Source of the DNA: CAYGWP01 sp964353455
Lineage (GTDB): Bacteria > Planctomycetota > Phycisphaerae > FEN-1346
Assembly (NCBI GenBank): GCA_964353455.1
Contig: CAYGWP010000161.1
Span: 1-6,448 of the forward strand
Length of the DNA: 6,448 bases
Reading direction: 5' to 3'
Within the stretch, counting starts at the first letter, position 1; each line of letters begins with the position of its first letter. The notes beneath the pieces were generated by a model. It ran no database searches and was not told the origin of the DNA. It saw only the letters and a list, made by a program, of their open reading frames with translations. The translations under genes and the position numbers were made by a program. This document shows positions 5,681 through 6,448 of this stretch, piece after piece.

Positions 5681-5686
5681 TCCTTT
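5681..5686 (-). promoter_or_regulatory. Ribosome binding site deciding the Snf7-like start
   Basis: AAAGGA on the minus strand, 9 bases before ATG 5671 and directly abutting ATG 5680. This favours the start MALGDLF over MKAMALGDLF. The intergenic stretch above it (5687-5784) has no promoter or terminator that I can recognise. Confidence 0.5.
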
Positions 5687-5784
5687 CTTGGCCGATTGCC
5701 GAGTTACCGTGCCGCAGCCCGCCCGCCGGAGCCGCGGCGAAGGCGGTACTCTGTACGTTCGAGTGCCTGACTGCCTAAGTGGGC

Positions 5785-6448
5785 CTAACTCTTGCCCTTC
5801 ACGCGCAGGCTGTGATACCGAACCGCCGTGTTATAAACTATCAGTCCATACGTGCCGCGCACCTCCTTCCAATCCGGGTGCGGCACGCTACCGATATCCG
5901 AGCCATCGGTGGGATGCTCGAGTAATATTTTGCCGTCAAGGAACGATGTGATAGAATCCAGACGGACCTTTATCAGTAATGTATGCCGCGTGCCAGGTTC
6001 TGCGGCAACGCGAACACTAATTGGAAGTTCGCGCCGGCGCGGGTCCCCACCAGCATATAATCCACTCTCTGAACCGTAGTTGTTCAGAGACAGGGCGAAT
6101 ACCTTACCGTTGGGGAAGGGACACGAAAAAGCAACACAGTCCTTGGCTTGAAGTGTAAAGACGGCCTCGTAATCGTACTCTGTCAGCACCTTGTGGCGCA
6201 CCTGCAAGAGTGCAGTCGGCCCACCGCGGAGGTTGCCGGAAGTGCAAAGTTCGCCGTCTTGAAAATACCATTTGAATCTCAGAGCATCCTTGGGTAGCTC
6301 AATTAGCCTAAGCAGGTCGGTCCATTCCGCCCCGCCAGCACCAGATCCTTCTGGCGCAACGCTCTCCAGCCCTTGATTCCTCGGAACGGGCGCGACAGTC
6401 GCCGCCGGGATTAGGGGTTCGACGGGTTTCGGCGACGGCGTGGCTAGC
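5785..6448 (-). CDS. C-terminal part of a larger protein: proline-rich linker plus LamG/concanavalin-like domain
   Basis: The reading frame is open from the TAG at 5785 to the window edge, so the N-terminus lies beyond 6448 (220 residues visible). The first 20-30 residues are a proline-rich linker (KPVEPLIPAATVAPVPR). A compact beta-rich domain follows, from WTDLLRLIELP to the end, including KWYFQDGEL, EYDYEAVFTL, a GSESGLYAGGD turn, RHTLLIKVRLDSITSFLDGK and TYGLIVYNTAVRYHSLRV. This pattern fits lectin/glucanase-like (LamG, DUF1080-like) domains that end many planctomycete secreted proteins and Ser/Thr-kinase fusions, often after a Pro-rich stretch. The catalytic or anchoring part is not in view, so no function can be given. 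The TTG at 6207 is inside the domain and is not a start. Codon use is less GC-biased than in the neighbouring genes. The stop lies 113 bases before the Snf7-like gene on the same strand, so cotranscription is possible but not shown. Confidence 0.72.
   Translation of the reverse strand, partial: LATPSPKPVEPLIPAATVAPVPRNQGLESVAPEGSGAGGAEWTDLLRLIELPKDALRFKWYFQDGELCTSGNLRGGPTALLQVRHKVLTEYDYEAVFTLQAKDCVAFSCPFPNGKVFALSLNNYGSESGLYAGGDPRRRELPISVRVAAEPGTRHTLLIKVRLDSITSFLDGKILLEHPTDGSDIGSVPHPDWKEVRGTYGLIVYNTAVRYHSLRVKGKS

Noticed and set aside
4014..5951. 645-codon open frame on the plus strand
   Set aside because: It is antisense to the AAA ATPase and Snf7-like genes, both of which have clear motifs and ribosome sites. 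The plus-strand translation shows no domain.

Overview
The window looks like chromosomal DNA from an uncultured GC-rich bacterium. A Planctomycetota-type lineage is my best guess. The reasons are the high G+C third-position bias of the genes, the several families of palindromic dispersed repeats between and inside genes, and a lectin-like C-terminal domain behind a proline-rich linker, which is common in planctomycete secreted or kinase-type proteins. No rRNA or phylogenetic marker is present, so this assignment is inference. All recognisable genes lie on the minus strand and read from high to low coordinates. No gap between genes exceeds about 185 bases.

In transcription order: (1) 6448-5785, the C-terminal end of a larger protein with a proline-rich linker and a LamG/concanavalin-like beta domain. 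(2) 5671-5009, a 220-residue helical protein with a basic N-terminus and acidic C-terminus whose layout matches Snf7/CHMP (ESCRT-III) proteins. (3) 5012-3873, an AAA+ ATPase with an N-terminal MIT-like three-helix domain and a Vps4/katanin-class ATPase core. Its start overlaps the stop of gene 2 (ATGA). (4) 3690-2755, a multi-pass membrane protein with a CsgG/TolB-N-like domain, separated from gene 3 by a MITE-like 127-bp inverted-repeat element. (5) 2634-1162, aminodeoxychorismate synthase component I (pabB), carrying an in-frame palindromic repeat in its interdomain linker. (6) 1032-562, only the C-terminal part of a 2-hydroxyacyl-CoA dehydratase D-component, cut off at a cluster of palindromic repeats. 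(7) 565-1, the start of the ATP-dependent dehydratase activase (HgdC/FldI type), overlapping gene 6 by ATGA.

The main discovery candidate is genes 2 and 3: a translationally coupled bacterial pair resembling ESCRT-III and its MIT-AAA disassembly ATPase Vps4. The filament-like protein ends in an RLxxL motif like the MIM1 that MIT domains bind. The membrane protein next to it and the lectin-like protein upstream could be partners in a membrane-remodelling or envelope-maintenance module, but only their position suggests this. The left part of the window (pabB, dehydratase remnant, activase) is ordinary metabolism with marks of repeat-associated rearrangement.
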